Shown: positions 51,801 through 62,971 of the stretch, in pieces | How positions within the stretch are numbered: the first letter of the stretch is position 1 | Layout of the letters: every line of letters starts with the position of its first letter | Assembly (NCBI RefSeq): GCF_048771995.1 | Contig: NC_133033.1 | Span: 5,704,501 to 5,768,500 of the forward strand | Source: Taeniopygia guttata | Taxonomy: Eukaryota; Chordata; Aves; Passeriformes; Estrildidae | DNA: 64,000 bases | Direction: 5' to 3' | The notes under the pieces: generated by a model | What the model was told of the DNA's origin: nothing | The model's input: only the letters and a program-made list of their open reading frames with translations | Database searches by the model: none | Made by a program: the position numbers and the translations under genes

Positions 51801-53379
51801 GAAGAAAGGTGGATGTTTTGGGGCTGTGGGGGATGGGTTTTTTACTTTTGTTGGTCTGGTTGCTTTTATTTTTCCTGAAATAGAGTGGGTAAAAGAGGAA
51901 GTTTCTGAAATCTTGGAAAATTTCCAAGAAAACACAGCAGGTGTGGTCGAGTTATCTTTTTTAACTCCAGACTCTCTAGAGTTTAGTTGTTTATCAAACC
52001 TTTTGGAGACTGGTTCAGGGAGATGCTTGGATGCAGGCAAGGAAATGCTGTGCTTTGAGCTGAACAGTTCTGTGGAATTAGGATGGTTTAGTCTTGGTTG
52101 TTGCCTTTTAGAGGAGTTGGTCTGGGTAAGGGTTGTAACACCTCTCTCTGTGCAGGTGAAGATTGACTTATTGCTGATTAAACTGTTCAGCACAAGTGAC
52201 TACAGCAGGAAGTTGCTTGTTTTCCTCACAAGATAAAAATGCTTCTGGTTCTTAATTCCAGCAGACTGGAAATCCTAAAATTATAGTTTTTGACTGTTAA
52301 AACTACCAGAATGTAGGTGAATCAAAACAATAGCTGAAATGTTCTTATTTACTGAAGTTGTTTTGATTTATCAAGACGAAACAGAATGATTCATGTGACT
52401 TTTTCCTAAAAGCAGTTTGCCAAAAGAAACAGGTGCCTGTGAAATGTTTGTTTTGCTGGGAGATGCAACTTCTTTGGGAATTCCTTCAGCCTTTTCTGTT
52501 AAACAGCCCCAAGCAGAGGATGGCCCTGTCCTGGCCACTGGGACCTCCTTCCCTGTCACCCTGGGCAGGGACAGAAGCTGCTGCCACTCCAAGTGCTGAT
52601 TTAGTTGGTTGTTTTTCTTCACTGCTGTTCTCATCTTTACCTTGGTTGCAAAAGAATAATTAACAAATGAGTACTTTCTTATCTTGTTCCTTGTAGTCTG
52701 GTTTTTAAGGGTTTGCCTCTGGCACTGTGGTGTGCAGGGTTCTAGGAGCATGTCCTGACCAGCCCTCTCTGGATGTGGAGATGGAGCAGATAGTGATGAC
52801 CTCTGGGCTTGTTTTCTCTTCAGTGTTCTGACAGTCTTTATCCCTTCACTTCTTTGGCACAGATCCTTTTTCAGAAGTGACAAACACGTGGGGACAGCAC
52901 ACTTGAAGCTGGACAAGCTGGAATCAGAATGTGAAGTTAGAGAGATCATTGAGGTAGGTTTTTGGGATGAGGTGTGTTCTTCTGCTCAGTAATTTCAACC
53001 CCAAGGGAAAATGAGTATCTAGATCACATAAATGTGTGAGTGCAGTCGAGTTTTGTATCAGGTGAATTTGATAACCTGCCTGGGTTGTGGGGGACCTGTT
53101 CTGCAGAGTTCCAGTCCTAGGAAGTGACACTCCTAGCACTGCAGTCACCTGCAGGGATCTGTCACCCTCAGGCCATGGGCAGATAGAGCCTCAGGCTCTA
53201 TAGTTTAACATTATAATCCCTATTTGTCCTAACTGCTCTTCTTTTTGTGGTTATTTCAGATTTTTGATGGCAGAAAGCCCACTGGAGGGAAACTGGAGGT
53301 AAAAGTGAGACTCAGGGAGCCCCTAAGTGGTCAAGATCTTCAAACAGTTACAGAAAATTGGCTGGTCCTTGAACGTTAG
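27798..53379 (+). CDS. CC2D1B: Coiled-coil and C2 domain-containing protein 1B (complete)
   Basis: CC2D1B (Lgd2/Freud-2) binds CHMP4-type ESCRT-III subunits and so affects membrane scission, endosomal sorting and nuclear envelope closure. It was also described as a repressor of the serotonin 1A receptor gene. The coding exons are 27798-27863, 30820-30961, 33623-33732, 34498-34617, 35713-35850, 37695-37956, 38438-38562, 38699-38774, 39900-40010, 40326-40456, 40732-40804, 42917-43029, 43817-43985, 45197-45369, 45473-45598, 46114-46172, 46347-46463, 46857-46930, 47576-47634, 49347-49398, 50015-50114, 52863-52953 and 53260-53379. All junctions are GT-AG and in phase. The total is 2607 nt, or 868 residues plus stop (human about 858). 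It has four DM14 repeats and a C-terminal C2 domain. An in-frame TGA two codons upstream fixes the start. The end, ENWLVLER, lacks the last residues of the human ending (ENWLVLEPRGL). CC2D1A is the paralogue, but the location beside ORC1 argues for 1B. Confidence 0.96.
27864..30819 (+). other. CC2D1B: CC2D1B intron after the start-codon exon, 3 kb
   Basis: GT-AG intron in phase 0. I see no recognisable exon, RNA gene or repeat family in it. Confidence 0.65.
30962..33622 (+). other. CC2D1B: CC2D1B intron, 2.7 kb
   Basis: GT-AG intron splitting a Thr codon after its first base. Only short chance frames are visible. Confidence 0.65.
35713..37800 (+). other. CC2D1B: CC2D1B DM14 repeat 1
   Basis: About residues 153-215. 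It starts ELQQTLEGRIADYRTAISNA and ends with GKKINEEEMPPPV. DM14 repeats bind ESCRT-III CHMP4/Shrub proteins, and the odd-numbered repeats matter most in the fly homologue Lgd. Confidence 0.85.
38438..38774 (+). other. CC2D1B: CC2D1B DM14 repeat 2
   Basis: About residues 286-345, split over two exons. It contains LLMRQKEYKLAALKAKQQGD and closes with GQPVDLQNMPPSP, the usual DM14 ending. Confidence 0.85.
40326..42940 (+). other. CC2D1B: CC2D1B DM14 repeat 3
   Basis: About residues 388-458 over three exons. It contains LEALQQRLEKYRAAAAQAKA, then AGRKVNFSELPVPPGFPPLP, which matches human nearly exactly. Confidence 0.85.
45197..45598 (+). other. CC2D1B: CC2D1B DM14 repeat 4
   Basis: About residues 546-615. 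It contains REQLEFLENRKKQYLKAAIK and SGKTVDISKLPSPPTDDEGD. It is followed by a helical stretch (AQLVKLLKDQHERCLQYSKQ) that leads to the C2 domain. Confidence 0.85.
47068..47090 (+). repeat. C13-A10 homopolymer junction
   Basis: Thirteen C followed directly by ten A, in the CC2D1B intron between exons 46857-46930 and 47576-47634. It is a simple sequence and its exact length is prone to sequencing error. Confidence 0.85.
47635..49346 (+). other. CC2D1B: CC2D1B intron, 1.7 kb
   Basis: GT-AG intron in phase 0 with a long T-rich stretch before its acceptor. It holds a short TG/TA-rich simple-sequence patch near 48220-48270 (alternating TATG, TATA and CACA). Nothing else is recognisable. Confidence 0.65.
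50115..52862 (+). other. CC2D1B: CC2D1B intron, 2.7 kb
   Basis: GT-AG intron splitting a Gly codon after its second base. It contains frames of up to about 157 codons on the plus strand (51763-52236) and 141 on the minus strand at the same place. They show no motif I recognise and are expected by chance in a window this size. Confidence 0.6.
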
Positions 53380-53464
53380 TTCTGTCTGAGGTATGAACAC
53401 TGTGTCCAGACATGGTCTGGGCAGACCTTGACAGGGCTACAGATAAACTCTGCTTGGATAATTG

Positions 53465-53470
53465 AATAAA
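53465..53470 (+). terminator. CC2D1B: CC2D1B proximal poly(A) signal
   Basis: An AATAAA hexamer 86 nt after the TAG stop. A second one lies at 53870-53875, followed by GAGTCACC. Short and longer 3' UTRs are both possible. Confidence 0.5.
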
Positions 53471-53869
53471 GGTCAATATTGGCATTGACCTAATTACACT
53501 GCTCTGACTTCAGTAGCATTCCTCTTTATATTTGTGGTGGAGAGTTGACATAATTTCATAAATGAGGTTACAGAATCTCTGGTTAGTTTGTATCTCAAAG
53601 ATGCTGTTTCACAATCACTTGAAATACAGGGACAGGTCCTGCTGTTGCCTTTACTAAGAATATTATTTAGAAAATAAGTGATAAGTAATCCTTCTTCCTT
53701 TGCTTGATCTTCTGAAGCCTCTGTGCTCCCTCTTCCTTAGCATATGGTTTCGCTTTACATTTCTAAATGGCAGTTAAGCAAATATTCATCAGCTTCAGAG
53801 TGACATCACCTGTTTGGAAGCAAAGATGTGGCAAATGGTATCAGATTGTAGAGAATGAGATCTCATTTC

Positions 53870-53875
53870 AATAAA
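53870..53875 (+). terminator. CC2D1B: CC2D1B distal poly(A) signal
   Basis: AATAAA about 490 nt after the stop. Further hexamers lie much further downstream at 55266-55271. Confidence 0.45.
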
Positions 53876-53899
53876 AGAGTCACCATTTGGGTATCAAAG

Positions 53900-56800
53900 G
53901 GCCTGTTTTAGTGGTTTCCTCCCAGCCAAGGAGGTCAGATCATCCCGTGAGCTCCAGTCAGGCTGTGGGACACGTTTGATGACCATACCTGAAGTAACAA
54001 CTTGGCCTCATGCCCAAGCACTTTCCATCACTGGAGCTTAATAATTTTGCTCCATTGATTTTCCTCGACCATCCAGAACCTTGGTGTCAGCACTTGCCAT
54101 ATAATGTCTCCTTGAACTGTGAACATCTGTTCTGTTCTGCAGCAAGGAATTCTGATGGGTTTGTTTGTGTTGTTTTCCCCAGATCCGCAGGAATGTTGGA
54201 AGTCGTGGGCTGAGCGAAGGCAGGAAGATGCTGCTAAGCTGCAAGCACCAAAGATGTTAAATGAATGCACTACTGAACCTAATGTCTATTTTGATAACAG
54301 CCATAGTGCTTATTAATAACTCCAAGGCAAACGGGAGGCTCTGGGAATGCGCTGCTGCAGGGCTTGGGACCACTCTACCCAAAATAGACAGAATTGCCTT
54401 AATGTGGGACTACTGATGTAGCACCAGGACGAATGTTACATTAACTATGCAGAGTGCTGTGGGAAAGGTTTAGCCCTTTAAAAATTCCCTGTGGCAGTGC
54501 CAGAGCTTTTTGGTTAAGTCACAGGTAAGACCTTCACCAGAATTCCTATTCCCAAGTGTCTGAGCAGCCGGTGTGGTTCAGTGAACAGTCTGCTCCTGCT
54601 TTGTCTGTCCTCTCCTATCCAGGCCTGTTTGGTTTGGGGTCTTTTTTTGTTTCCTAGATCAGAGGAGAGCTCTCAGGCAGCAGTTCAGGGGTGCCAGTCC
54701 CTCCTCTGTGCACACCCTTGGCACATGAGGTTCCAAGGGCTGTCCCTTTCTGAAGGAAAGGCCCCAGGGCTCCCCTGCAGGTTGGTGTTTACAGACCTCT
54801 GTTTTTGTTCTGGCTCCCAGTTGTGTGCTGTGCTTGCTGCACTGCTTGTCCAGCGCAGAAGGGTACTGTGCCTTCATCCTTTATGTTGGGGTTTTAATGT
54901 AAAATGAAAGAAAAAGTACACTAGACTCCGCTGCTTCCCAAATGTTCCTTGTATTTTTACAAAAATAGGCTTTTACAATTCTTCCAGGTGATGGGGAAAA
55001 TAGTCTCATTTTGTCCTTTAAGAAAACTGGATCGTGACTTATTTTCAGGAATGCTTTTTGATCAGCAGCATACAAGAAGGTACTAAATCTGTTTGTGTTT
55101 TTAAATTTCTGTGAGCTAACAGAAACCAGGGATCTCCAAGGGGAGAATGTGCCTGTGCCAGGGATGGGCAGGCTGGGAGACAGAACAGAGTCCACACAGG
55201 TCAGGCAGATCTGCCTCTGTCTTCCGGAGCAGATGAAGACAATACAGTGTTTAGTTTTTAATTTCAATAAATTTAATATACAAAACTACATGTTGAAAAT
55301 AAAAATATAATATGCAGTTTTTTGCAGTGTTAACTAACTGAATTTTAAAAGTACAATTTTTTTCTAAACAAGTACTCATTTCTTAACAACATGGTAATTA
55401 AGGTCATTTCAAAGGCTATGGTTGAAGCAGACATGTCAGTCACCAGTTGATAGTGTTTTGCACAAACAGAATCCAAACCTAAAAGACTTCTGGGGCAAAG
55501 GAAGAGAAGATAAACATTTTTCACCTCTTTACTGCATTATTAAGCGTAACAATGCAACTAAAGTAACTGGAAAGCTGCTGCTGTGGCAAAGCTGGAGTGC
55601 AGGCTCTAGGAGGAAGATTATTACCAAGTTTTTGGAATGCTCTTCCAGCTGTGGAACCGTGCCAAGCTGTGTCCCAGAGTGTGCAGAACCAGGGTGCAGA
55701 GGGGGATCAAGTGGCCTCAGTCCAGCTGGGCTGCACAGGCACCTCGGCAGGAGCAGGGGTGGGTCACAGCTCCTACTCTGGCCAGCAGGAACCACTAAAT
55801 GAGCTGCATTAATTACCCGCCCTCTCCCAGTGCCAGAGGTAAGGCTTCACTTGGATCTGACACCCTTTAAAGTCTGATAGTGTGCTCCTTCTTGCTGGCC
55901 AGCTTTTGTTTGTGGAGTTGGCCCCAGTTCCCTGGCTGGGTAATGCCAGTTATTACTTGGAACGTTGGATTTTTCATACTTTGGCTTTTTGAAAAGCAGC
56001 AGCCATTTATTCCCAAGTGCACTCTGTGCAGACACTGGGCTGCCTTTCCATAAAACCTATCACTCTCTGCAGTTACCTTTCCCTTGCCTAGATAATGGTG
56101 TTGTTTTGTTTAAAAACCAGAGCTTCAGTCTCACAGTGGCCTGGCATTTCTCTTTCTCTTTGCAAGGCCACTGGTGGTATTTTGTCACAGCACAGCCCAA
56201 CCAGGCCCTGCTGCTTCCCCCAGAATGGGTGGCAATAGGGAGTGCCTGACACCACAAATGTTCACCATTAATTAGCACCTCTCTTCCCAAATTAATTCGT
56301 TCTAATCAGAAGGAGGAACCTTCACCCCTCTTCCTGGGAGGAACTCAAACGAGCTGCTTTGCCTGACTGGCTAAACAAACCAAACCCCTTCTCCTGCTTA
56401 CAGCTCTTGCCACTGGTTAGCAGCTTTCCATGGCGACAGTAAGAACATGGAACCACATTTCCTCTGGCTGATGCTCAATTCCAGCTGCTTAATGCCCTGG
56501 CAGACACAAGCAGTTGCTCTCCTTACCAAAGCCCTCAGGTGAGACCAAGAGCACTGGGCCGAGTGCACATGTTCAGAACTGACCACAAAGCCTTTTTCAG
56601 CAGAACATGCAGGAACAGCCACTCTACACTGGTATCACAGGTAAGCTTGGACGTGGGGCTGCAATATGAAGTACAAGCTGGCCTGGGTTACATGACACTG
56701 GCATTACACTACAGCAAACAGCAGGGAGGGGACAGAGCTGCCCTGGGTTGGACTTACCTCTAAAAAGCAGGACCTACTGGGGACAAGGAACAAGATGGAA

Positions 56801-57180
56801 CTGCACTTTAGGGCTGATCTTGCCTCTGCTTCAGACATATTTGTAAACAGGGTACAGAATAGCAGAGTTGTTGTAGGAGATCACAGAAATCTGCCCAAAG
56901 TGACAGACTTCTGTGGTAAATAGAGGAGAAAAGGAAACTAGCCTATTACACTCACAGAACTGCAGAGAGATGCCTGTCCTGCTCCTCTGGATGCACAGAC
57001 AAACAGGGTTATGGCTAGGGAATCTTTCCCTATCTCTCAAGGGCTTCTCCAAACTTATTTCAACCAATAATCTGGTCAAAACAATGTAAACATTACTTTT
57101 TAATGTCTATAGAATAACCACAAATGGCATTAGGATGAGGTCAGAATGGAGGTCTTGTTTGTTTCTTACATGTCCATCTA
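53900..57180. other. CC2D1B-ZFYVE9 convergent intergenic stretch
   Basis: About 3.3 kb between two tail-to-tail genes. It holds a possible alternative last exon of CC2D1B at 54183-54316 and scattered poly(A) hexamers on both strands (plus 55266-55271, minus 56011-56006). I see no other coding exon or RNA gene. Parts may be extended 3' UTRs of either gene. Confidence 0.6.
54183..54316 (+). other. Possible alternative terminal exon of CC2D1B
   Basis: A strong acceptor (TTTGTTTGTGTTGTTTTCCCCAG, read as a T-rich tract plus CAG) ends at 54182. An open frame of 44 codons follows, starting PQECWKSWAERRQEDAAKLQ and stopping at 54314-54316. A GTTAGT donor at 53375, overlapping the normal stop codon, would join it in phase. 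The composition looks protein-like, but chance is not excluded. Confidence 0.25.
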
Positions 57181-57208
57181 CAGACAGTACAAGGTTGGAA
57201 TTCCACTT

Positions 57209-57214
57209 TTTATT
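57209..57214 (-). terminator. ZFYVE9: ZFYVE9 poly(A) signal candidate
   Basis: TTTATT on the plus strand gives AATAAA on the gene strand, about 310 nt after the stop. Another one lies at 56011-56006. Confidence 0.5.
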
Positions 57215-57525
57215 TATGCCCCAGATCTTTGCACCCTTTGAGCATTTAGAGTACATGACTGTAAGTCTTTAAACATGAGCATTTTTCTAAACAGTAACAG
57301 AAGTGGATTAGCTGCAAGGATAGCATAGCCATGTTGTATAGAAGCTGCCCTGATCCTCTGGTTGTTGACAATGCATAGAAGATTTAGAATTATGGAACAA
57401 CTGTCCCACCCCCCTCCCCCCCTTCCCCAATAGTGTTAACAAAAGCTTAATTTTCCAGTTTTAAAGTGCAAATGATTCAGATACAACTGCTGCTGGAACA
57501 GGTCTGAACAGAAAATGAAGTCCTC

Positions 57526-60500
57526 TTATGAGATGTTTTCCAGAATATAAAAGATGAGCTCCATTATGACTGGCCCCTCACTCAACTGACAGGCCCCTCC
57601 ATGAATCACTGGCACTAAGGCACTGTCCAGGTCATTCATGTATTGACAGGGCAGTGGCTGTCCATTGCTCCCAGCTTGATAACCAACCTAAAAAATACAA
57701 AGAGTGGGTTTTAAGAACAGGACATGAGGCTGTGAGTCAGGGGGCAGGAAGGGAGAAGGAGCTGTGGTATCTCCCAGGGAAGTCAGGAACTTGAACTGGA
57801 TCGAGCAGGCACTAGCAGCTTTTCCACTTGACTTTGTGCTTGTCTTCCCAGTGGATACCTAAGCAAAAGGAAGCTTTTTCTGTTTTCTCAAAGCAGCTCC
57901 TTGGGATGAGCAGGACCCTCATATTTGCTGGCAAAAAGGCCAATTAAGAATCTCTGAGCACAGAGCAGGTGCTGCTCGTGCCATATGGGGGTCATACCTA
58001 TGTTAATTCAGGCTGAGCACTGGATCTAACAGAAGACCAAACAACAGCCAGCACCATCTGATGAGCATCTGATACTGGTACTGCTTCAGCATTCTCCTCG
58101 TTTAAGTGTTGTATTCCTGTTCTGGGGAATGAACAAGAGAACAACCCCCCAGTTAAACCCAAACTACTGAAGACTTACTTGATCTGAATCCAGTGTAACA
58201 CGCAGACCCAGCTTCGTCATTCCATCCTCTTTCAGCAGTTTCAGATGAGGACACAGAGCCAGACAGAAAGCTTTTGCCACATTTTCAGTCAGTCTGCTGT
58301 GATCAGCTGGGTCACTCAGACCATTGTGTTGCTCATCATTTTCTAGAAAAAACACCTGAAGGGAAGAGTTAACACAAGACATAACACTTGGCTTTTCTAG
58401 AAAATTCAGCTGAGATGTCATTTAAACTTTCACAAATGAAGACTTAAGAAGTAACTGTTCAGGGAAGCCCAGCAAAACCTACTACAGGCAAGTCACCTTA
58501 GGGAGGAAAAAAAAACTTCAGAAGAAAGATTTAAATTTAAATACTCCTCTGAAACCTCTTAGATCTGGTCAAAAGCCTTGCTATGGAAGTTCACTAGGTA
58601 TTGCACATAGTTTTAATAAAAACCTGGTTTTAAACAGATACTAAGTTCAGAAAAATTACACTTTTAATACAAGCCCGAAGATCTCTGCTATTTTTGTCAC
58701 TGAACTTGTTTCTGTTGAGCCTAAGTGAACTTGGAAAAAAAGGGCACACAGGGGCCAAGCTGCAGAATAAGGAACCTGGTTCCTCCTCAGCAGGCAAAGT
58801 GAAACACTTAAAGAATTACTTTGACACCAGCATTTGTGTGCTGGCAGAGTCACAGCCAACATCAGCCATGCAAGCAGTTTCTCCATGATTTATGCCGCAG
58901 CACTTAACATACAACATTTTAGAGAAAGTAGCTCGAAATAACATTTCTAAAAGACAATTTATATCAAGATTTGTCTCCATGTAGAAAGGCAGCTTTTAAC
59001 ACAAAGGCAAATGAAACCAACTGTTCCTGTGTGTAAGGCAGTGAGTGTTGTTGTGGTCCCCCCATGCTGAACACCCTGATGTGAGCAACAGTGGCTGGTG
59101 CAGCACAGGCTGTGGCTGTGTCAGGGGGAGGATGTTTTACCCCGCAGGATGCCACAGTGCAGCTCCCTGTGCAGGCAGGAAAGGCACCACAGCCTCTTGG
59201 GGAAGCACAGGCTGCTTTCCTGGGGTGACTGGGGGTGCAGCTGGCTGCAGTGCTGGGCTGACTGACCCACCTCTGTCCACCGGATCACCTTCCCGTTGGC
59301 CTTGTACTCGGAGCCATGGAATATCTTCACACTGGTTATAGATTCCATGGATTTGCCATCAATGGGGCTCACAACGCTGCAAAAGGGAGGGAGGAGGGTG
59401 AGCTCTGGCTCAGCACAAGACCTTCTGCAGAAGAGAATGACCTTGGAATCAAAGGGCAGTTCCTGAAAGGGGTGACATGTGTAACGCAGGTGCAGAAGGA
59501 CCTTCCTGGAAGGTTTCCAACAAAGATTTGCAGCAGAGCTGAGATCCTGTAAGGTTCTGACAGAGTAATGAGGTGTTTCATACAGGTTGGATTTTTGCTC
59601 CTGTGTAAACTCAGTGTAGGCCATCAATACCTGAAACACAACTTACACAGCCCAGGACTTGATTGCAGAACCTAAGATTGATCTGGAGAGCCTGAAACTA
59701 CAGAAATATCCTTTCTAGGTGCTGAGTCCTGAAATATGGAATCCAGCACAACAGCACTTTACTGCCATAAATACTTCAGCTGCCAAATCCACCTTCCTTT
59801 TGGCTTAACTATCAAGTGTCCAAAGATACAGTTGATGTTCAGCAATTTTGTTTCCAGCTCTACTTAATGCAAACTAAGCACCAACAGAGCAAAGTGACCA
59901 CAATGTGCAGGGTTCAGCACTGAGAGTTGGAGACAGGTGAGTAGTTTCCAATAACTGGATATTGGCAATGCCAAAAAAAAATCCATAGCATTGCCAATAT
60001 TTTAAATTGATGTCCCAAGCTCTGGTATCTCAGTTCCATTTTCATTACAATTAACTGCATCATATCACTCAAAACAGGTGCAGACTTTTAATTCCTATTG
60101 ATTTGAAGACTTGTGCCTTACAATTGTGCCTCACTTACTCATGTGCCTCACTTAAAATTTTTAACAGGCACCAACATCAAGTGTTCCTCGACTTACCCCT
60201 TATTAAAGTTTTTATCATCTTCTACCCACTGAATATGAACGTGTTCCTGAGGGTCTTCAGCATCTACTTTGCCACAGGTGATGGTGAAGTCTTTCATCTC
60301 TCTCAAGGCCTGTCTCAAAGAGTCCATGTTCTCAGCAGTTATCTGGACCATCACTCCATCTAGGGAACCAAGAAATTCTCATAAGCCAAGATAAGCCATG
60401 CCAAACAGAGCCTATTGTTTACAACTGAGGCAAAATGCTCCATAAACCCACTTCTGAACAGTCACATTCCTAAAATGCAAACCTGCTGAGTGCTGATGAG

Positions 60501-62971
60501 GGAAAACACAACAGTAAGAGATGGGCATCTCCCAGGTGAAATCAGCTGTGGCAAAGTCCCTGTAAGTTTGCTTCACAACCTGACACCTCCTCTAGGTCAC
60601 CCTCAGAAACCCCACATGACACTGCTCCATTGGCTCTGGAAGCAGCAGTCCAGCAGTGACAGTGGTTGAGAAGTCAGTGCTTGCCTGACAGTGTCAAAAG
60701 ATACAGAATTTGAATTCACAGAATTAAGGTTGAAAAGACCTCCAGGATCATCCTGTCAAGTACTTAACCCAGCACCACTCTGGGTGAATCTCAGTTATGG
60801 CAAAAATAACATGAGTGAAACACTTGCCCATGTAGAGACTGAGTCGCCCTGTGCCTCTGTCTTACCCTAACCTCCAATTAGGCACAGGAAAGGGCACAAT
60901 GACCTGCAAGCTCTGTTGGCAGTGGGCTGCCCAGGGACCCCACCCACGGCTGCACACTCAGAGCTGCGAGCCTGGAGCTGGTGCAGCACCAGGAGCTCCT
61001 GCTCACCTGTGGGGCTCAACTGACTGCTCCTGTGGGCACCTGGCACCCCTCACCACCAAGGGCAGGGGCACTGCCACACCACTGCCTGCACTGTCACAGG
61101 TGCAGGGACTGCCTGCACAGCTGTGCAGCTCTGCTAGCAGGCATTAACAGCTTCCAGCTGGAGCACCCAGCAGCAGCTCCTGTGACACAACAAATTGAGA
61201 TGGACCAGCTCAGTGCTCTCAACCTGTCATGTTCTCACCTGCCCACATACAAGCACATAAACAATGCACACTCATACCCCTGCACACTGCAGAGCTATTT
61301 GGTAGCAGAGGAAGTTTAGCAGGGCTTTCCCTGCCAGTTGGTGGATTACACATTATTCTGTATTTCTTATGCTCACAATTTCCTCTTTCAACCCAAACCA
61401 GTGAATTGATCACAGGCTCCCAAGCCAAGTATTTCATATCTTACCCTGATTTTCCTGGGACCCTGTTTTGCAGCATCTGCACAAATTCCTCCTTGTTAAA
61501 GGAGGTTTTTGCTTAGAAGTAGGATAAAGCTGAAGCAGCAGTCAGACTCCAAGGCATATGAGCAGAGAGAGCTCTTTCAGCTGCAGAGCTGAGCTGGGCA
61601 AAGAGAGAAGTGTGTTTCAAGCAGGCAGTTCAGTTCTTACCTTCCACTATACTGGATTTGGCAAGGAAGCCTGAGGAGGATTTTAAAGCTCCACTGAACA
61701 CAAAGAAGCTGGCACCAGTCACTGCAATAACAACAACAGGAGAGATTTACTGAGGCTTTTGTCAAAGCAATGCCTTACCCAAGAATCAGGTATCAGCTCT
61801 ATTGGCCACAGAGGTGATTACCCTGAATGAGGACAAATGCTGCTTGGAATTATGGTGCCTGTATTACACACCATAAACTTGGATATGCAAAGGCAGTTAT
61901 GTTCTAAACTGGATTACAGTTTTTGTCTAAGTTAATGCTTGTACTTTATCACTCTCCCTATCCATGCCCTACACACCTCTGAGTTTCAGAATTACTAATT
62001 TTGGGCAACCAAATACACATTTACTTCTAAATGTTCCCACACAGGTGGCTGATTGTGACTGAGCTGTTTATGGATGACACTAACACCAACCCAGCAGCAA
62101 GGCCACAGCTCAAAGCCACTTGACTTAAAGGAAAATTATCTTCAATGACTACTAAGCATCATGAACTTCCTGCTGGAAATCCCTCTTCTTGTCCCACAGA
62201 TGAAGTTAACAGAAGTCAGACAAGACCATCAGTCCCAAGTGACATTCCATGCCGGTACATCTGCTGGAGTCACCAGTGATACTTGCAAACCATCCAAAGC
62301 AGCCTCTGTCTTGTTCTCATTTGGAGATTATATAAATGTCTTTCCCAGAAATGTCCCCAAACACACAACATTTAAATTCTGAGCACACAGCTGCTGCAGC
62401 CCTTCAGCCTAGTGTAACAAAAATATACCCTGGAAATTAGATGGTCTAATTAAGGTGAACATGAGAAGCTGCTTGAAGATGCATTATTACAATGCTCCTG
62501 TGGTTGGTTATTCCTATTGAACTTTCTGTCCTACTGAATCTAGTCTTCCACATAGTGTAGGATCAAGCACAGGAAACCACAACCTCACCTGTACATCCCA
62601 CAATGCCAAAGGCAGCTCTCATTATTAATGGAGAGATGTTGCCTAAGCCAGCTCCAGCACAAAGCTGCCCAGTCAGGGATGCCAGTGGTCAGACTGATTT
62701 TTCTCTATAAAAACCTGGGTGAAACCCAGCCAAACCCAGCTGTAGCCAATTCACAAAGCTGGGGCAGCAACACAGGGGCCAAGCAGCCACACAGAGCAGC
62801 AGAGCCAGGGCTCCCCTCACCTTTCCTGGGCTGGTTGTGGATGCTGATGGCCTGTGTCTGGTAGTTGCCGTCGTCATTCTGCACACACACCAGATGTGAG
62901 TCTGCCTTCTCGTTGAAACACGCTCCCCCTGCCAGCACGTGCTCGTTGGATTTGTTCATGGCTTTCATCAT
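57526..62971 (-). CDS. ZFYVE9: SARA / ZFYVE9, C-terminal end (last six coding exons)
   Basis: ZFYVE9 (SARA, Smad anchor for receptor activation) is an early-endosome scaffold. It binds PI3P through a FYVE finger and presents Smad2/3 to TGF-beta receptors. Only its C-terminal part is here. The exons, in transcript order, are 62971-62821, 61721-61641, 60359-60197, 59376-59271, 58355-58179 and 57687-57526. All junctions are GT-AG and in phase, giving 279 residues and a TAA stop at 57528-57526. Matches to human include [58 protein letters not shown] and [20 protein letters not shown]. These make up most of the conserved SARA C-terminal domain (DUF3480). The FYVE finger and Smad-binding region lie beyond the right edge. 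The end is ILENIS where human has ILENIV. ZFYVE16 is the paralogue, but location and near identity favour ZFYVE9. Confidence 0.96.
59959..60000. repeat. Perfect 13-bp inverted repeat
   Basis: ATATTGGCAATGC (59959-59971) and its exact reverse complement (59988-60000) flank a 16-nt A-rich loop in a ZFYVE9 intron. It could form a hairpin in RNA of either strand. Confidence 0.9.
60714..60800 (-). mobile_element. CR1 LINE fragment, 3' end
   Basis: TTCACAGAATTAAGGTTGAA, then AAGACCTCCAGGATCATC and TTAACCCAGCACCACTCTG follow the well-known reverse-complement 3' part of avian CR1 elements. It lies in a ZFYVE9 intron, in the same orientation as that gene. It is short and 5'-truncated. Confidence 0.8.

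Larger units (their letters stand above)
46347..53379 (+). other. CC2D1B: CC2D1B C2 domain exons
   Basis: About residues 698-865 over seven exons. Strands such as MHLLIVRGMNLPAP, DLDAFVKFEF, FKLNINRNHRGF and GKLEVKVRLREPL are typical of the Lgd-family C2 domain, which is linked to membrane and phospholipid binding. The loop exon at 49347-49398 is Asn-rich (VINNNNCPEY) where human has VVKNTNSPEF. Confidence 0.88.

Noticed and set aside
51763-52236. A 157-codon open frame on the plus strand with a 141-codon frame opposite it.
   Set aside because: It lies inside a CC2D1B intron, has no recognisable domain, and frames of this length are expected by chance a few times in 64 kb.
52371-52949. A 192-codon minus-strand frame covering a CC2D1B exon.
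   Set aside because: It is mostly intron and partly the antisense of a real coding exon. No start context, splice or protein family supports it.
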